From an uncultured Clostridia bacterium (GTDB taxonomy: Bacteria > Bacillota_A > Clostridia > Oscillospirales > Oscillospiraceae), in contig CAMVIC010000104.1 of assembly GCA_947167435.1 (NCBI GenBank), forward strand, positions 1 through 6,043: a stretch of DNA of 6,043 bases, read 5' to 3'. A program made the position numbers and the translations under genes. The notes beneath the pieces are model-generated. The model saw nothing but the letters and a program-made list of their open reading frames with translations. It was not told the origin of the DNA and searched no databases. Shown piece by piece: positions 5,581 through 6,043 of the stretch; position 1 is the first letter of the stretch, and every line of letters begins with the position of its first letter.

Positions 5581-6043
5581 TTATGCCCATGATTTGAGAA
5601 TACTAATTGCTTCATTATCACCCTGGGTGATGATACGGAATAGATGACGCAGAATACCCTTAGCTATTTTGCATTTATAGGTGTTTTCATTATGAGGGAT
5701 CAAGTCGCCCTCAGTTCCATAGGTTACTACAGGGCATGTGGAACAATATGGACTATATACGCAATCACTGCAGAAGGGTAAAGCTTCAATACACGATGCA
5801 GCACATAGGGAATGTGAAACAGGAGATTGAACGAGTTCTTTATATGTATTATTAACTGATCCGAGGCAAAATATATTATCTCCCATGTTGGCCATCATAC
5901 GACCTTCATCGCAGGAATAAACATTACCATCATAATTGATGGCCATCTGTCCGACTGCCGCACCGCAGGGAGATCGGAATTCTGTATGTCCTACTGAAGT
6001 CTTATTTAGAATCCGTTGCAGATACAGAGTTGCAGTTGTCTCT
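5581..6043 (-). CDS. hxsB: Radical SAM/SPASM maturase, HxsB-like (C-terminal part; 5' end outside window)
   Basis: The frame is open from the right edge to the TAA at 5581, giving 153 visible residues. The first 32 lie upstream of the internal ATG at 5946, which is therefore not the real start. The visible part is a cysteine-rich SPASM domain that should bind auxiliary iron-sulfur clusters. Key elements are FRSPCGAAVGQMAINYDG (about 22-39), VYSCDEGRMMANMGD (41-55), CAASC (80-84), CSDCVYSPYCSTCPV (91-105) and a last cysteine in YKCKIAKG (C124). The RSPCGAxxGQ and CDEGRM wording matches, from memory, the His-Xaa-Ser system maturase HxsB, a peptide-modifying radical SAM enzyme that acts with HxsC and HxsD on the HxsA precursor. 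The radical SAM CxxxCxxC core would lie beyond the edge. It may instead be another SPASM peptide maturase. Base composition is clearly more A+T-rich than the sugar operon, suggesting different ancestry. Confidence 0.72.
   Translation of the reverse strand, partial: ETTATLYLQRILNKTSVGHTEFRSPCGAAVGQMAINYDGNVYSCDEGRMMANMGDNIFCLGSVNNTYKELVQSPVSHSLCAASCIEALPFCSDCVYSPYCSTCPVVTYGTEGDLIPHNENTYKCKIAKGILRHLFRIITQGDNEAISILKSWA

Noticed and set aside
1..6043. CRISPR arrays, tRNA or rRNA genes, riboswitches
   Set aside because: No regularly spaced repeats and no recognisable structured RNA were seen on either strand.

Overview
The window looks like a chromosome segment from a gut-type Firmicute (Clostridia, probably Oscillospirales). 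This is inferred from high GC in most genes, strong AGGAG-type ribosome binding sites, a TTG start, and a lipobox-free signal peptide of the MNQRFRKILSLILCLL...AFA type. No 16S or other marker gene is present, so the taxon is a guess. All real genes read on the minus strand, so the window is best read from right to left.

Right end (about 5581-6043): the C-terminal part of a radical SAM/SPASM maturase that resembles HxsB of the His-Xaa-Ser system. It is cut by the window edge and is visibly richer in A+T than the rest. Next, about 5263-5553, is the decayed 3' end of an IS256-family insertion sequence on the plus strand: a transposase C-terminus plus a likely right terminal end. No left end is visible.

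Centre (901-5194): a promoter matching the housekeeping consensus (TTGAAA, 17 bp, TAAAAT) drives a tight four-gene operon. The genes are an ATP-grasp ligase (3908-5110), a DegT/VioA-type PLP sugar aminotransferase (2771-3877), glucose-1-phosphate thymidylyltransferase RfbA/RmlA (1922-2752) and dTDP-glucose 4,6-dehydratase RfbB/RmlB (901-1920). Gaps are 1 to 30 bp. RfbA makes dTDP-glucose, RfbB converts it to dTDP-4-keto-6-deoxyglucose, and the aminotransferase would make a dTDP-amino-dideoxy sugar (viosamine-like). The ATP-grasp enzyme could then attach a carboxylic acid or amino acid to that amine. RmlC and RmlD, which would lead to rhamnose, are absent. RfbA has an apparent in-frame loss of about 14 residues at a conserved active-site segment.

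Left end (1-740): after a 160-bp gap with a 9-bp-stem inverted repeat comes a secreted or surface protein. It has a signal peptide, Glu-Glu-Pro-rich linkers and at least two copies of a small beta-type module, and runs off the left edge. It is not obviously part of the sugar operon.
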